The notes below the pieces were generated by a model. The model was not told the DNA's origin and did no database searches. It was given only the letters and a program-made list of their open reading frames with translations. Source: MA-ANB-1 sp965216445 (GTDB taxonomy: Bacteria; Actinomycetota; Acidimicrobiia; Spongiisociales; ZC4RG35). Taken from it: a stretch of 64,000 bases of DNA. The translations under genes and the position numbers were made by a program. The stretch is from positions 2,356,001-2,420,000 of the forward strand of contig OZ244166.1 of NCBI GenBank assembly GCA_965216445.1, read 5' to 3'. Positions within the stretch are counted from its first letter, which is position 1. Each line of letters opens with the position of its first letter. Positions 26,131 through 35,068 of the stretch are shown here, piece by piece.

Positions 26131-27039
26131 TTATTGATCGGAGGTGAGAAACACCCCGATCTCACTTACGAGACGTTCCGGCTGTACCCAGGGAACCTCA
26201 TGTCGGGCGCCGGACAACTCAACGACTGCCGGATGGCGGAGCATCGAAGCGAGCTTGTACTGCCAAGCCGGTGGTACCAACTGATCCCGCAGCGGAATAA
26301 CCACCAACGTTGGGGTGTCGACACGTCCGATCCATTCGCGTGAGTCAAAGCGCAGCATGGCCAGGGTGGCCTGGGCGCCTGCATCGACATCTCTGCGATG
26401 GGTTTCCTCCCAAAGCCAACGTCCGTGTCTCTCTTCAACCGCACCTGTAGCGAGCAGATAGCCTGCCCGCACGTCAGGTGTGCCGAAGCCGAAGATCCTC
26501 TCAAACCCACGGAGAACGACGGTGCCCGCAGCCCGAAGAAATCGGAACGGTTGCGGATGGAATCCAAAGGTGCCGATGAGCACCAGTTTGCGCACCCGAG
26601 CGGGATGGGCATGGGCGAAAGCCTGAGCAACAGTTCCACCGAGTGAATAACCGACCACATGAGCGCTCCCGACGCCGATCTGATCCAAGACCCCGGCAAG
26701 ATCCTCGGCAACGTCAGCAACCTCATAGCGAGAACGAGAGAGGGCCGAGAGCCCGTGTCCCCGGTGGTCCACAAGGATCACTCGAAATCGTCTGGCCAGA
26801 AGCGGGGCAACCCGATACCACTCACCAAGCGACGAACCTGCCAATCCATGGATGAGCAAAAGTGGTTCCGCGTCAGCCGGGCCCGCCTCCCTCACGAGAA
26901 ACTCGCTATCGGCGACGAACACAGTCCGCCCCGGCGTTCTCCAAGGGTGCTCCTGGGGCTGGCGGAATCGTGGGACCAGTACGGGGCTGAGGGCGCGAAG
27001 GGCCAACGCACCCAAAAACAGTTTCTTCCAGAAAGCCAT
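26131..27039 (-). CDS. Alpha/beta hydrolase
   Basis: A 302-residue alpha/beta-hydrolase with an N-terminal hydrophobic segment (WKKLFLGALALRALSPVLV) that may anchor it in the membrane. The oxyanion-hole motif LLIHGLAGSS, the DHRGHGLS strand and the nucleophile elbow GYSLGG are clear. The C-terminal His is probably the one in GARHEVPWVQPE. The ATG at 27039 has GGAGA nine bases upstream and overlaps the ferredoxin stop by one base (TGATG), so translation is coupled. No substrate can be read from the sequence. Confidence 0.88.
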   Translation of the reverse strand: MAFWKKLFLGALALRALSPVLVPRFRQPQEHPWRTPGRTVFVADSEFLVREAGPADAEPLLLIHGLAGSSLGEWYRVAPLLARRFRVILVDHRGHGLSALSRSRYEVADVAEDLAGVLDQIGVGSAHVVGYSLGGTVAQAFAHAHPARVRKLVLIGTFGFHPQPFRFLRAAGTVVLRGFERIFGFGTPDVRAGYLLATGAVEERHGRWLWEETHRRDVDAGAQATLAMLRFDSREWIGRVDTPTLVVIPLRDQLVPPAWQYKLASMLRHPAVVELSGARHEVPWVQPERLVSEIGVFLTSDQ

Positions 27040-27506
27040 CAAGACAGATCTCCAACTGCAAACGAATACTCCGTGACAGGCCTTCCGCCGATGAGATGTT
27101 CGTCGATGATCCTGTCCAATTTCTCGATCGTCAGGTCGGAATACCAAGTCCCATCCGGATAGACCACCGCGATTGGGCCCGATTCACATATTCGAAGGCA
27201 GTCGACCTTGTTGCGGAGGACGGAGCCATCGCCGGGAGCAACGGTTTTAGGTGTGTAGGTCGGGTCCCCTCGCCAAGCCGGTGGTCCGGTTACAACACCG
27301 GATGCCTTCGTTCGGACTTTGAGATGTGTCCACAACTCGTTGGTGGTTTCTCGCGGTGCGCACTTCGGGTTGGTCTGATCAGCGCAAAGAAGAATGTGCC
27401 TTTTTGCGCCGGGAATCGACAACGCAGCGGCGATCGCCTCCAATCGATGTTGATCTGCCATGAGCCATTGGTAACCGCTTTTTGTGGCTAATGCCACCTG
27501 GGTCAC
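27039..27506 (-). CDS. Thioredoxin-like [2Fe-2S] ferredoxin
   Basis: A 155-residue protein of the thioredoxin-like [2Fe-2S] ferredoxin family. The four cluster cysteines are visible: Cys41 and Cys49 (LLCADQTNPKC) and Cys103 and Cys107 (CLRIC). The following SGPIAVVYPDGTWY is the conserved C-terminal strand. Such proteins donate electrons to varied partners. The GTG start given here makes a GTGA overlap with the selD stop; the ATG at 27461 (MADQHRLEAIA), where homology begins, is an equally good alternative. It lies between selD and the hydrolase with overlaps on both sides. A direct link to selenium metabolism is not known. Confidence 0.85.
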   Translation of the reverse strand: MTQVALATKSGYQWLMADQHRLEAIAAALSIPGAKRHILLCADQTNPKCAPRETTNELWTHLKVRTKASGVVTGPPAWRGDPTYTPKTVAPGDGSVLRNKVDCLRICESGPIAVVYPDGTWYSDLTIEKLDRIIDEHLIGGRPVTEYSFAVGDLS

Positions 27507-28525
27507 TCCACTGTGATCGCCAAGCTGTCGTTGAACTCACCAATCAAGGTTGCCCCGGGTACAAGGTCCTGGTATTTGCCGACGTTCTCCGGCGACAGGG
27601 CGACCAACAGCCCACCCGAGGTCTGTGCATCGACCAGCAGTTTCAATTCCTGCGGGGGAACGGAGCCGACTACTCGACCCTCACTGTTTTCGAGATTCCG
27701 TTGTGAGCCACCGGCCCACGCACCCACTTCGAGCAGTTCCCGAACGCCAGCGATTACGGGTACCGAACTGCTGGTCACGGTCGCGCCCACCCCAGATGCT
27801 CGACAGATCTCGTCAAGGTGTCCCAGCAGTCCGAATCCGGTTACATCGGTTGCGGCACGAGCCGACGTCGCAGCCAGAGCGTCACCGGCAGCCGAATTCA
27901 GCTTTGTCATCACCTCAACGGCGGCCGCAGCAACTTCCGGAGGGCAAAGTCCCTTCTTGATCGCGGTGGTGGCGATACCGATTCCCAGCGGCTTGGTAAC
28001 CACCAGCTGATCTCCCGGTCGGGCACCCGCCACGTCGACCACGGACCTCGTGTCTCCCACACCTGTCACGGCATACCCAAACGACGGCTCCGGAGCGTCC
28101 ACCGAGTGGCCACCGACCACAGTGCAACCAGCTTCGGACATCACATCCATCCCACCTTCGAGAACGGCTGATGCCAGGTCAAACGGGAGCTCATCGCGGG
28201 GCCACGCGAGGTAGTTCAGAGCCGTCAAGGGTTTCGCCCCCATTGCGTAGACATCGCTGAGAGCGTTCGCCGCGGCGACTCTTCCCCAGTCGTAGGGATC
28301 GTCAACAACCGGTGTGAAAATGTCGATGGTCTGGATCAGGGCTCGTCCGTCGCCCAGGGCGAACACGCCGGCGTCGTCAGCCAGACCCACACCGAGAATC
28401 AGATTCGGATGGGTTGCCGCAGCATGGCCTTGGACGGGACGCAGAACCTGCGCCAACTCGGACGAACCGAGCTTGCAGGCTCAGCCGGCTCCGTGGCTGT
28501 ATCGAGTCAGGCGGACATCAGGCAT
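27503..28525 (-). CDS. selD: Selenide, water dikinase, a selenoprotein with in-frame UGA (Sec15)
   Basis: Makes selenophosphate from selenide and ATP, the selenium donor for tRNA-Sec and selenouridine. Reading upstream of the apparent TTG start at 28456, the frame continues to an ATG at 28525 and gives MPDVRLTRYSHGAG-U-ACK, where U is a TGA codon at 28481-28483. In the family this position is Cys or Sec (HGxG[C/U]xCK) and the adjacent Lys18 is catalytic, so the UGA sits exactly where Sec belongs. The total length of 340 residues matches the family. Downstream motifs are the metal/ATP-binding LADDAGVF, GGHSVDAPEP and DVTGFGLLGH. A stem-loop follows the UGA. Divergent from greA, overlapping the ferredoxin gene. 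Confidence 0.95.
28447..28483 (-). promoter_or_regulatory. UGA Sec codon and adjacent bacterial SECIS-like stem-loop in selD
   Basis: On the minus strand the UGA (28483-28481) is followed at once by CCTGC/GCAGG as an outer stem and AGCTCGG/CCGAGTT as an upper stem (G-T wobble included) around the loop TTCGT. The apical loop starts about 15 bases after the UGA with G residues at the top of the stem. That is the place and type of structure SelB needs in bacterial selenoprotein genes. Function is inferred from position and fold. Confidence 0.75.
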
Positions 28526-28612
28526 GGCCGCCAGTTAACCAGCAACTTGCGGTTCGTTGGTCCTTGCCGACTCTTCCTAAGACGACCCGTCAAATTAACC
28601 TTGAGGGTTCGC

Positions 28613-29089
28613 ATGGACGAAGAAACAACCTTCCTCACTCCTGCTGCTTACGAAAAAATGAAGGCGGAGTTAGAGGACCTAAAAGTGAATGGTCGCCACG
28701 AGATCGAAGATCGGATTGCCGAAGCACGGTCACACGGCGACCTGCGAGAGAATGCCGACTACGACGCCGCCAAAAACGAGCAAGGGCTCATGGAAGCCCG
28801 GATCAGAAAGCTCGAGCACCTGCTGCGGACAGCTGAAGTCCGTGAAGTCGTAGATACGGGCCTTGTCGAAATCGGGTCTGTGGTCACTGTCGTTGACAGC
28901 GATGGTGACGAGCTGGAGTTTTTCGTCGCACCGCAAGAAAACAAGGTGGCCGGCATGCTCCTCGCTTCTCCGGATAGCCCACTTGGCGGCGCGATGATCG
29001 GTGCGGCCGTTGGCGATGAAATCGCCTATGAGGCTCCCGCAGGAACGCTCAAGGTCACCATCAGTTCGGTTCGCCCCTACGAGGGCTGA
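28613..29089 (+). CDS. greA: Transcription elongation factor GreA
   Basis: Stimulates RNA cleavage by backtracked RNA polymerase. The protein is 158 residues: an N-terminal coiled coil with the family motif AYEKMKAELEDLK and IAEARSHGDLRENADYDAAKNEQ (the acidic tip is DLRENADY), and a C-terminal FKBP-like domain containing SVVTVVDSDGDE and PLGGAMIGAAVGDEI. The ATG at 28613 has GAGGG six bases upstream; the longer open frame reaching into selD is not real. It is followed 40 bases later by mgtE. Confidence 0.95.
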   Translation: MDEETTFLTPAAYEKMKAELEDLKVNGRHEIEDRIAEARSHGDLRENADYDAAKNEQGLMEARIRKLEHLLRTAEVREVVDTGLVEIGSVVTVVDSDGDELEFFVAPQENKVAGMLLASPDSPLGGAMIGAAVGDEIAYEAPAGTLKVTISSVRPYEG

Positions 29090-29129
29090 CTCCAATTACC
29101 CTGTCGGCGTCACCGGCTGAGGGCTTCAA

Positions 29130-30533
29130 TTGAGATTTCGACTTCGCAGACCACGTGACCTCGCGCACGCATTAGTCGCTGCGGCGCGTCGTGATCGAAA
29201 CGAGGTTGCGGAATATCTCGAAGATCGGCCCGAGGAGTGGGAGGCGCTCGTCGAAGCCTCACCGTCCGATGCCGCCGATGTCATCGAAGAACTTCGCGAG
29301 GAGTACGCAGCCGGGCTCTTATCCGACCTCGAACCGGAAGAGGCTGCACAGGTCCTCGAGGAGATCGCGCCCGAGCTTGCGGCCGAAATCGTCGAGCACG
29401 TTTCGCTGGCCGACCTGACAGCGGCCATGGCCGAAATGACCGACCACGAGGCGACTGACCTACTCGCTGAGTTGGATGACGGCACCGTTGCCAGAGTTCT
29501 CGATCTCGTCGATAACGCCACCGAAGCCGCATACCGACGACTTCTGGCCTACCCGGCAGACACGGCTGGGGGCCTAATGACAACTGACATCGCCGCGCTC
29601 CCGGTTGGCCTCACCACAGGTGAGGCGATCGAACGAATACGGCAGCTGAACGAACAGTACGAAGACCTCGCCTACATCTACGTCGTTGACGAAATGAACC
29701 ATCTCCAGGGGGTTGTGCCATTTCGTCACTTGGTTTTCAAACGGCCCGGTGCCGCGCTCGGAGACGTGATGGTCGAGGATCCGATAGCTGTCGACCCCCT
29801 TACTGATCGCGAAGACATCGCTGAGATTTGCCAGCGTTACCACTTGCTCGGCGTGCCGGTGGTTGATGGAGAAGGTCGATTGCTCGGAATGGTTCCGAAT
29901 GAGGCAGTAATCGAAGCGATCCAGGATGAAGCTTCCGAAGACTTTGCTGCTGCCGTCGGTGCCGGAACCGAGGAGACCGTCTACTCAGACGTTCGTGCCT
30001 CCTTCAGGGTGAGGTCACCATGGCTGGTCCTCAACCTCGCTCTCGCTTTGGTGGTCGCATACGTCATTGAGCAACAAACGGGGGTCATCAGCCGCGAACC
30101 CGTTTTGGCTGCCCTGATGCCAGTCATTGCTTTGATCGGAGGGAACGGAGGAAACCAGGCGCTGGCCGTGATGATTCGGTCGATGGCTTCGGACGATGTA
30201 CCAGGGTCGCAGGTGCCCCGAATCCTGGCCCGGCAGACTGGCGTGGGCGTATTCAACGGTTTGCTGTTGGGCGTACTTGGCGGCGGTCTCACCCTGGTCC
30301 TGATCAACAGTGGGATCTTCGGTAGCAACAACGAGCCGTTGTTGGTGGCCACAACCGTAGGACTGGCCGCTGTCGCAAACCTCACGATTGGGACCTTCGC
30401 CGGTGCGGCCATTCCTGTGGCGCTGCGCAGGCTTGGTCAGGACCCCGCCCTCGCCTCGTCGATCTTTGTCACTTTGATCACGGACATCATCGGGTTTGGA
30501 GGATTCCTCCTGATCGCCGCGGCAATTCTGTAG
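29130..30533 (+). CDS. mgtE: Magnesium transporter MgtE
   Basis: Mg2+-gated Mg2+ channel of 467 residues. Residues 1-130 form the helical N domain (MgtE_N superhelix with repeated Glu/Asp-rich helices). A pair of CBS domains follows (~135-260), with PADTAGGLMTTDIAALP at its start and LGVPVVDGEGRLLGMVPNEAV in the second CBS. The C-terminal pore domain has five helices, including MPVIALIGGNGGNQALAVMIRS, which holds the selectivity motif. The TTG start is supported by GAGGG seven bases upstream. The 40-base gap after greA has no room for an M-box riboswitch. Regulation probably lies in the protein's own Mg2+-binding domains. Confidence 0.95.
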   Translation: MRFRLRRPRDLAHALVAAARRDRNEVAEYLEDRPEEWEALVEASPSDAADVIEELREEYAAGLLSDLEPEEAAQVLEEIAPELAAEIVEHVSLADLTAAMAEMTDHEATDLLAELDDGTVARVLDLVDNATEAAYRRLLAYPADTAGGLMTTDIAALPVGLTTGEAIERIRQLNEQYEDLAYIYVVDEMNHLQGVVPFRHLVFKRPGAALGDVMVEDPIAVDPLTDREDIAEICQRYHLLGVPVVDGEGRLLGMVPNEAVIEAIQDEASEDFAAAVGAGTEETVYSDVRASFRVRSPWLVLNLALALVVAYVIEQQTGVISREPVLAALMPVIALIGGNGGNQALAVMIRSMASDDVPGSQVPRILARQTGVGVFNGLLLGVLGGGLTLVLINSGIFGSNNEPLLVATTVGLAAVANLTIGTFAGAAIPVALRRLGQDPALASSIFVTLITDIIGFGGFLLIAAAIL

Positions 30534-30610
30534 CCGCCACAACTAGCGACGTCATAGACAGCCCTGACGCTACGAAGTAGGTCCCAAACAACCGCCAGGT
30601 TGTCGGGGGC

Positions 30611-31135
30611 CTAGGAACCGATTGCCTGTTCGCCGAGGTCGGCAAATGGACCACGGAAAGCAATCGTCTGACTGTCAATGAGGCTGACCAGGTGATGCTC
30701 GTCGATCAACGCAAGGTCATCGGCGGTTTGATCTGCTTCGTCCTTGAGGAAGGCATTCAAAGCGTTTCCATCATCGAAGATCTCGGCGCTTTCTACTGAA
30801 TCGTCATCATCTACGAGGTCGACAACGAAGTTCTCGAGATCGACATCTGTGTAGTTGCCCGGCGGCACCACGATGTAAAGAGTCTCACCGTCCGCTGTGC
30901 TCTCCCGCGAAACTATCTCGTAGGCGTCTACGGACTGCCCAACAAGGGAGGTCGACGTAGTTGTCGAACTTTCACCGCCGGTCGGATCGGTTGAATCCGG
31001 GGCAGGTGCCGTGGTCGAGCCCACCAATGACGACGTGGTGGTCAGTTCGGCGGCATCGTCACCGTCGCACGCGGCGAGAGCGAGTGTCAGCGCAGCGAGT
31101 GCTGCGAGGGTCTTGAGGAAACCTTGTCTATTCAT
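30611..31135 (-). CDS. Hypothetical lipoprotein with Thr/Ser-rich linker
   Basis: A 174-residue lipoprotein: signal with lipobox LALAAC (Cys23), then a low-complexity Thr/Ser/Pro linker to about residue 68, then a compact acidic alpha/beta domain (residues 70-174) rich in Asp (VDLVDDDDSVESAEIFDD). No cysteines or histidine clusters appear in the mature domain. The layout of signal, Thr-rich linker and small globular domain recurs in several proteins of this window (23097, 52884, 31204), suggesting a common cell-envelope style. The function is unknown. It is convergent with mgtE, and a weak hairpin ACAACC/GGTTGT lies at 30588-30603 between them. Confidence 0.7.
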   Translation of the reverse strand: MNRQGFLKTLAALAALTLALAACDGDDAAELTTTSSLVGSTTAPAPDSTDPTGGESSTTTSTSLVGQSVDAYEIVSRESTADGETLYIVVPPGNYTDVDLENFVVDLVDDDDSVESAEIFDDGNALNAFLKDEADQTADDLALIDEHHLVSLIDSQTIAFRGPFADLGEQAIGS

Positions 31136-31203
31136 ACTCTTCCAACGTACTCGATCCCCTCACTAGTTCCTCGGCTCGACGCAACGTGTACGCTTAGTGG
31201 TCG

Positions 31204-32586
31204 ATGGCGGGGAAGCTTGGCGGAGTGCTAGCAATCATGGCCTTGATAGGAGGCCTGTTTGCGTTGTCTGCACCAAGTCAGGCAGCCGATTCCGCGACTG
31301 AACCCGACACATCCGAGTGTGGACCGATCACTTTGGACATGCTGTTCCCCCATCTCGACAAAAACGGGAACCCGATCCCCACCACAACTACAACGACCAT
31401 CCCCTCGGAAGGGCACACGACCTCGACAACCGTCCCCGGTCAAACTACGACCACAGCGAGTGGTCAAAGCACAACCTCAACAACCGCGGCCACCACAACA
31501 ACAACCACATCGGATCCCGATCCGACGCCTCCGCCACCACCTCCTTGCAACACCTGGGTATACGACATGGAGTGGCCGGTCGCGGTTGCAAGTAGGGTGT
31601 TCAGCAGCTTTGGCGTCGATCGCGACGGCGGAGCCCGCCGCCACAAAGGAAACGACATACTCGCTCCGAAACTGGCGCCGGTTGTGGCAGTTGCCGACGG
31701 GGTGGTGACTTCTCTCCACTCAACCCCTCCCAACGACTGCTGCTGGATGATGATCACCCACGACGACGGCTGGCGGAGCCTGTACGTCCACCTCAACAAC
31801 GACCACTATCTCACCGATGACGGTTCCGGCCACGGGACTCATCCTGCGCTCGTTGAAGGAAGCCGCGTAAACGCAGGCGATGTCATTGGATGGGTCGGCG
31901 ACTCCGGAAATGCCGAAGGAACGGTGCCTCATCTCCACTTCGAGCTCAGACACCCCGAAGGATATTCGGTCGACCCCTTCTCCAGCCTCCAAGCGGCAAA
32001 ACAAGACCTTGACCTGCCAACTCCCGATGGCCCCTACCGCGACGACGAGGGCCTGGCCATCGGCCACTACGCCTCACTGCTCATCACTCAGGGTGTCTTC
32101 TGGCCTTGCGACGAAGTTGGCCTCTACTTCTGCCCCACGCGGCTAGCGCAACCGGAGGAGACTGCACAACTCGCGGAACAAATGAGCGGCCTAACACCCC
32201 CATTGGTCGAGGGGCGTCGACAGACTCTGCGTTTTCAGGAGTTCGTCCCAACTAACCGTCTCAGCGATGTTGTTGGCTGTGAGCCAATCGAGACCTGTTT
32301 CGAAAGTGGAATCACTGCAGGTGACGTCGCTTCCATGGCCCAATGGGTTCATTCCGTGACCATCTCGCTCAGCGAAGATGAAACCTTCGACCCAACATCT
32401 CAGGAATTGGTTCCGGCGAGGCAGTCAGAGATCTATCTACGTTCCCTCGGAGTGATCGGAATCTGCCACGAGCCCTTCGATGACGAAAAGCTGATAAACA
32501 GGTCTGAAGTCGTCGAATTGCTGACCTGGCTGATCCTCGGCCAGGGAACCAATCAGTGTCTTTCTGACGGGGATCCGACGAGCTGA
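31204..32586 (+). CDS. Secreted M23 (LytM) peptidoglycan endopeptidase
   Basis: A secreted 460-residue protein: Sec signal peptide (residues 1-27, cleavage near SQA-AD), a Thr-rich linker followed by polyproline (61-115), and an LytM metallopeptidase domain (~120-265). The zinc ligands are visible as His147 and Asp151 (HKGND) and His245 of HLHFEL (243-248), with the assisting His196 in YVHL. The C-terminal 190 residues contain four cysteines and two segments resembling S-layer-type repeats (RLSDVVGC...FESGITAGDVASMAQWV and ...INRSEVVELLTWL), which may bind the cell wall. Its role would be cell-wall remodelling. The 3' end overlaps the convergent aminotransferase gene by 34 bases. Confidence 0.9.
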   Translation: MAGKLGGVLAIMALIGGLFALSAPSQAADSATEPDTSECGPITLDMLFPHLDKNGNPIPTTTTTTIPSEGHTTSTTVPGQTTTTASGQSTTSTTAATTTTTTSDPDPTPPPPPPCNTWVYDMEWPVAVASRVFSSFGVDRDGGARRHKGNDILAPKLAPVVAVADGVVTSLHSTPPNDCCWMMITHDDGWRSLYVHLNNDHYLTDDGSGHGTHPALVEGSRVNAGDVIGWVGDSGNAEGTVPHLHFELRHPEGYSVDPFSSLQAAKQDLDLPTPDGPYRDDEGLAIGHYASLLITQGVFWPCDEVGLYFCPTRLAQPEETAQLAEQMSGLTPPLVEGRRQTLRFQEFVPTNRLSDVVGCEPIETCFESGITAGDVASMAQWVHSVTISLSEDETFDPTSQELVPARQSEIYLRSLGVIGICHEPFDDEKLINRSEVVELLTWLILGQGTNQCLSDGDPTS

Positions 32587-33380
32587 GAAAACAGACGGCC
32601 CAGTTCTTCGGTCACCGGTCCCGACTCGTACACAACATCTCCGACACGAACAACGGGCTGGATCTCCCGGATGGTGCTCATGGCGAACACCTCTTGGGCG
32701 GAGAGCAGCCGGTCAATTCCCCACCGATCTTCGACAACCGATCGTCCCGCCGAGCGCGCCAGGTCGATCGCCGCGCCGCGGGTCACCGAATCCAGAATCC
32801 CTAAGTCGAGTGTTGGGGTTTCGATCACTCCGTCGTGTACCCAAGCGACCGCAAACGTGGGTCCCTCGAGGAGTGAACCGCTGGAGGAAACCAGGAGTGC
32901 ATCTTCGAAACCTTGGCTTTGTGCCGATCGACTCGCTGCCATATTCGGTGCGTAGCTGAGCACCTTGGCCCCGGCCAGTTCCCAAGGCTCCCCGGAGGCG
33001 TGCCAGGGTGCCTTGACCGGCAAGAGTGTCAGGGGCCCCGCTGGCCGCTGCCAATTGTGTGAGAAGACGATGGTTCGGACCTCTTGAACCGCACCGGGGA
33101 GTGCCGAGCCCCTCGTGACCAAGACACGAATGGCACCTTCTGGGTGGTCAGCCGCCGCCCACCCGATCCAGAGTTCCAGATCGGAGCGTTCAGGCAAAGG
33201 CAAAACCAGCTTCTCGGCGCTCTGCTCCAGTCGGTCGATGTGGCGATCCAGCGCAAATACCTTCCCCGAGTACACACGTAAAACCTCGAAGCAGCCATCG
33301 CCGCGCAAAACGGAGGAATCAGTGACCGGGACCACACCCGCTGACTCAACTCCGTTAATCCAAACGCGTTCAGGTCTCAT
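32553..33380 (-). CDS. Class IV aminotransferase / aminodeoxychorismate lyase-like protein
   Basis: PLP enzyme of fold type IV, 275 residues from the ATG at 33380. Early motifs are VTDSSVLRGDGCFEVLRVYSG. The PLP-binding lysine is Lys139 (GAKVLSYAPNMAA) and the cofactor Glu is in LLEGPTFAVAWV. The family includes branched-chain and D-amino acid aminotransferases and 4-amino-4-deoxychorismate lyase. The short length and WINGVESAG start fit PabC or a D-amino acid enzyme as well as a branched-chain enzyme, so I leave the substrate open. The Glu region lacks the usual Ser-Asn following the Gly. The start overlaps the end of nadE by eleven bases. Confidence 0.85.
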   Translation of the reverse strand: MRPERVWINGVESAGVVPVTDSSVLRGDGCFEVLRVYSGKVFALDRHIDRLEQSAEKLVLPLPERSDLELWIGWAAADHPEGAIRVLVTRGSALPGAVQEVRTIVFSHNWQRPAGPLTLLPVKAPWHASGEPWELAGAKVLSYAPNMAASRSAQSQGFEDALLVSSSGSLLEGPTFAVAWVHDGVIETPTLDLGILDSVTRGAAIDLARSAGRSVVEDRWGIDRLLSAQEVFAMSTIREIQPVVRVGDVVYESGPVTEELGRLFSQLVGSPSERH

Positions 33381-35034
33381 TGGCAGGGCGATACCAATTG
33401 GTAATAGGCAAACGTCGGTCCTTACCAAACGCCTTGACGGTGATCTTCACTCCGGGTGCCGCTTGACGCCGCTTGTACTCGTTGCGGTCGACCATACGGG
33501 CCACACGGTGGACCAAGTCCGCGTCGTATCCATCTTCAGTGATTTCTTCAACTCCCATGTCCTGCTCGATGTAGCGAGTGAGCACGGCATCCAACGTCTC
33601 GTAAGGGGGAAGGCTATCGGAGTCTTTCTGGTCGGGCCTCAGCTCTGCCGACGGAGGTTTCGAAATGGTGTTCTCCGGGATCACAACTTCTTCCCGGTTG
33701 CGCCACTCGGCGAGGTCGTACACCAGTGTTTTCAGGACATCCTTCAAGATCGCGTAGCCGCCGACCATATCTCCGTAGAGGGTTGCGTATCCCGCCGCCA
33801 TTTCCGATTTGTTCCCTGTCGCCAGGACCATTGGCCCGAATTTGTTCGACAGAGCCATCAAGATCGCTCCCCTTGTCCTGGCCTGAAGATTCTCCTCCGC
33901 AACCCCAAATCCTGTCTCAGCAAATAGCGAGTCCAAGGTCTCGAGATACGTCCCGAAGACCTTGTCTATCGACACAATGTCGAAGCGAATCCCGAGGTTC
34001 TCAGCTAGTTGCTTGGCGTCATCAATCGAATGCTGACTGGAGAACCGGGAAGGCATAGAAAGACCCCAGACGTTCTCCGGGCCGATGGCGTCAGCGGCAA
34101 TCGCCGCGGTGAGCGCCGAGTCGATTCCGCCGGATAGCCCGAGGATTACTTGTGAGAACCCGTTCTTGCGGACGTAGTCACCAAGAGCAGTAGTCAACGC
34201 CTTGTAGACCTCTTCGACTGGGTCCAGTAGCGGGGTCACCTCACCGGCGGGCCATCGTTCTTCGCCCGGTAAGGGGCAATCAATCACAAAGAAATCTTCG
34301 GCGAATTGGGGTGATCGATGAATGACCTTCCCGGTGGCATCGATGACTACTGATGCTCCGTCGAACACCAGCTCATCCTGGCCACCTACCAGGTTCAGAT
34401 AGACGATCGGCGTGCCGGATGCCCGGGCTCTCGCGGCGAGCATGTCCTCCCGGGCGTTTGCTTTGCCCGCGTGGAAGGGCGAGGCGTTGATGTTGAGAAG
34501 AATCCTGGCTCCTGCGGCCGCCTGAGCATGTGGCGGACCATCCGGAAGCCATATGTCCTCGCAGACTGAGATTCCGACGGGGACACCGGCAATCTCAAAG
34601 GTCTGATCAGGGTCAGCGCCGACTGAGAAGTATCTGTCTTCGTCGAATACTCCATAGTTGGGGAGGAGAACCTTGTGGTAAATCCCGATGACCTTGCCTC
34701 CTCCGAGGAGGGCTGCGGCGTTGGCAACACGCCGTTCCACCGAATCGGCAGCGTTAGACGAAGGCCCGGGTGCGTGGTCGACAAACCCAACCACAACGTC
34801 GGTCGTTGTTGTTGCTCTCGCGATCCGGCTGAGGGCCGCCATGCCCGCATCTACGAAGTCCGACCGAAGCACGAGATCCTCTGGTGGATAACCGTTGATT
34901 GCCAACTCAGGGAGGAGCAAGACATCTGCACCTGCGGCTGTCGCCTTGTCCAGGACATCAAGTATCCGCTTTTCATTCCCGGGAATGTCACCCACGATCA
35001 GATTGAGCTGAGCTGCGGCAATTCGAAACGACAT
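33370..35034 (-). CDS. nadE: Glutamine-dependent NAD+ synthetase
   Basis: Converts deamido-NAD+ to NAD+ with ATP, using ammonia released from glutamine. The protein is 554 residues from the ATG at 35034. The N-terminal nitrilase-type glutaminase domain (1-270) has the Glu-Lys-Cys triad regions LPELAINGYPPEDL, IYHKVLLPNYGVFDE and ISVCEDIWLPDG. The C-terminal synthetase domain has the ATP-pyrophosphatase loop LGLSGGIDSALTAAIA and the later ATGNKSEMAAGYATLYGDM. The open frame upstream of 35034 would run into glnE and is discarded. It is divergent from glnE, with 34 bases between the starts. Confidence 0.95.
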   Translation of the reverse strand: MSFRIAAAQLNLIVGDIPGNEKRILDVLDKATAAGADVLLLPELAINGYPPEDLVLRSDFVDAGMAALSRIARATTTTDVVVGFVDHAPGPSSNAADSVERRVANAAALLGGGKVIGIYHKVLLPNYGVFDEDRYFSVGADPDQTFEIAGVPVGISVCEDIWLPDGPPHAQAAAGARILLNINASPFHAGKANAREDMLAARARASGTPIVYLNLVGGQDELVFDGASVVIDATGKVIHRSPQFAEDFFVIDCPLPGEERWPAGEVTPLLDPVEEVYKALTTALGDYVRKNGFSQVILGLSGGIDSALTAAIAADAIGPENVWGLSMPSRFSSQHSIDDAKQLAENLGIRFDIVSIDKVFGTYLETLDSLFAETGFGVAEENLQARTRGAILMALSNKFGPMVLATGNKSEMAAGYATLYGDMVGGYAILKDVLKTLVYDLAEWRNREEVVIPENTISKPPSAELRPDQKDSDSLPPYETLDAVLTRYIEQDMGVEEITEDGYDADLVHRVARMVDRNEYKRRQAAPGVKITVKAFGKDRRLPITNWYRPANET

Positions 35035-35068
35035 AGCCGCACGATATCCATCCTCGTACTCTGTTGAC

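Noticed and set aside
27503..28456. selD starting at the TTG at 28456
   Set aside because: This start removes the catalytic HGxGUxCK motif. The frame upstream encodes exactly that motif through a UGA, so the TTG start is an artefact.
28409..28612. Longer GreA start reaching into the selD gene
   Set aside because: GreA homology begins at the ATG at 28613, which has a good ribosome binding site; the extension is antisense to the selD N-terminus.
29090..29129. Possible M-box magnesium riboswitch before mgtE
   Set aside because: Only 40 bases separate greA and mgtE, far too short for an M-box.
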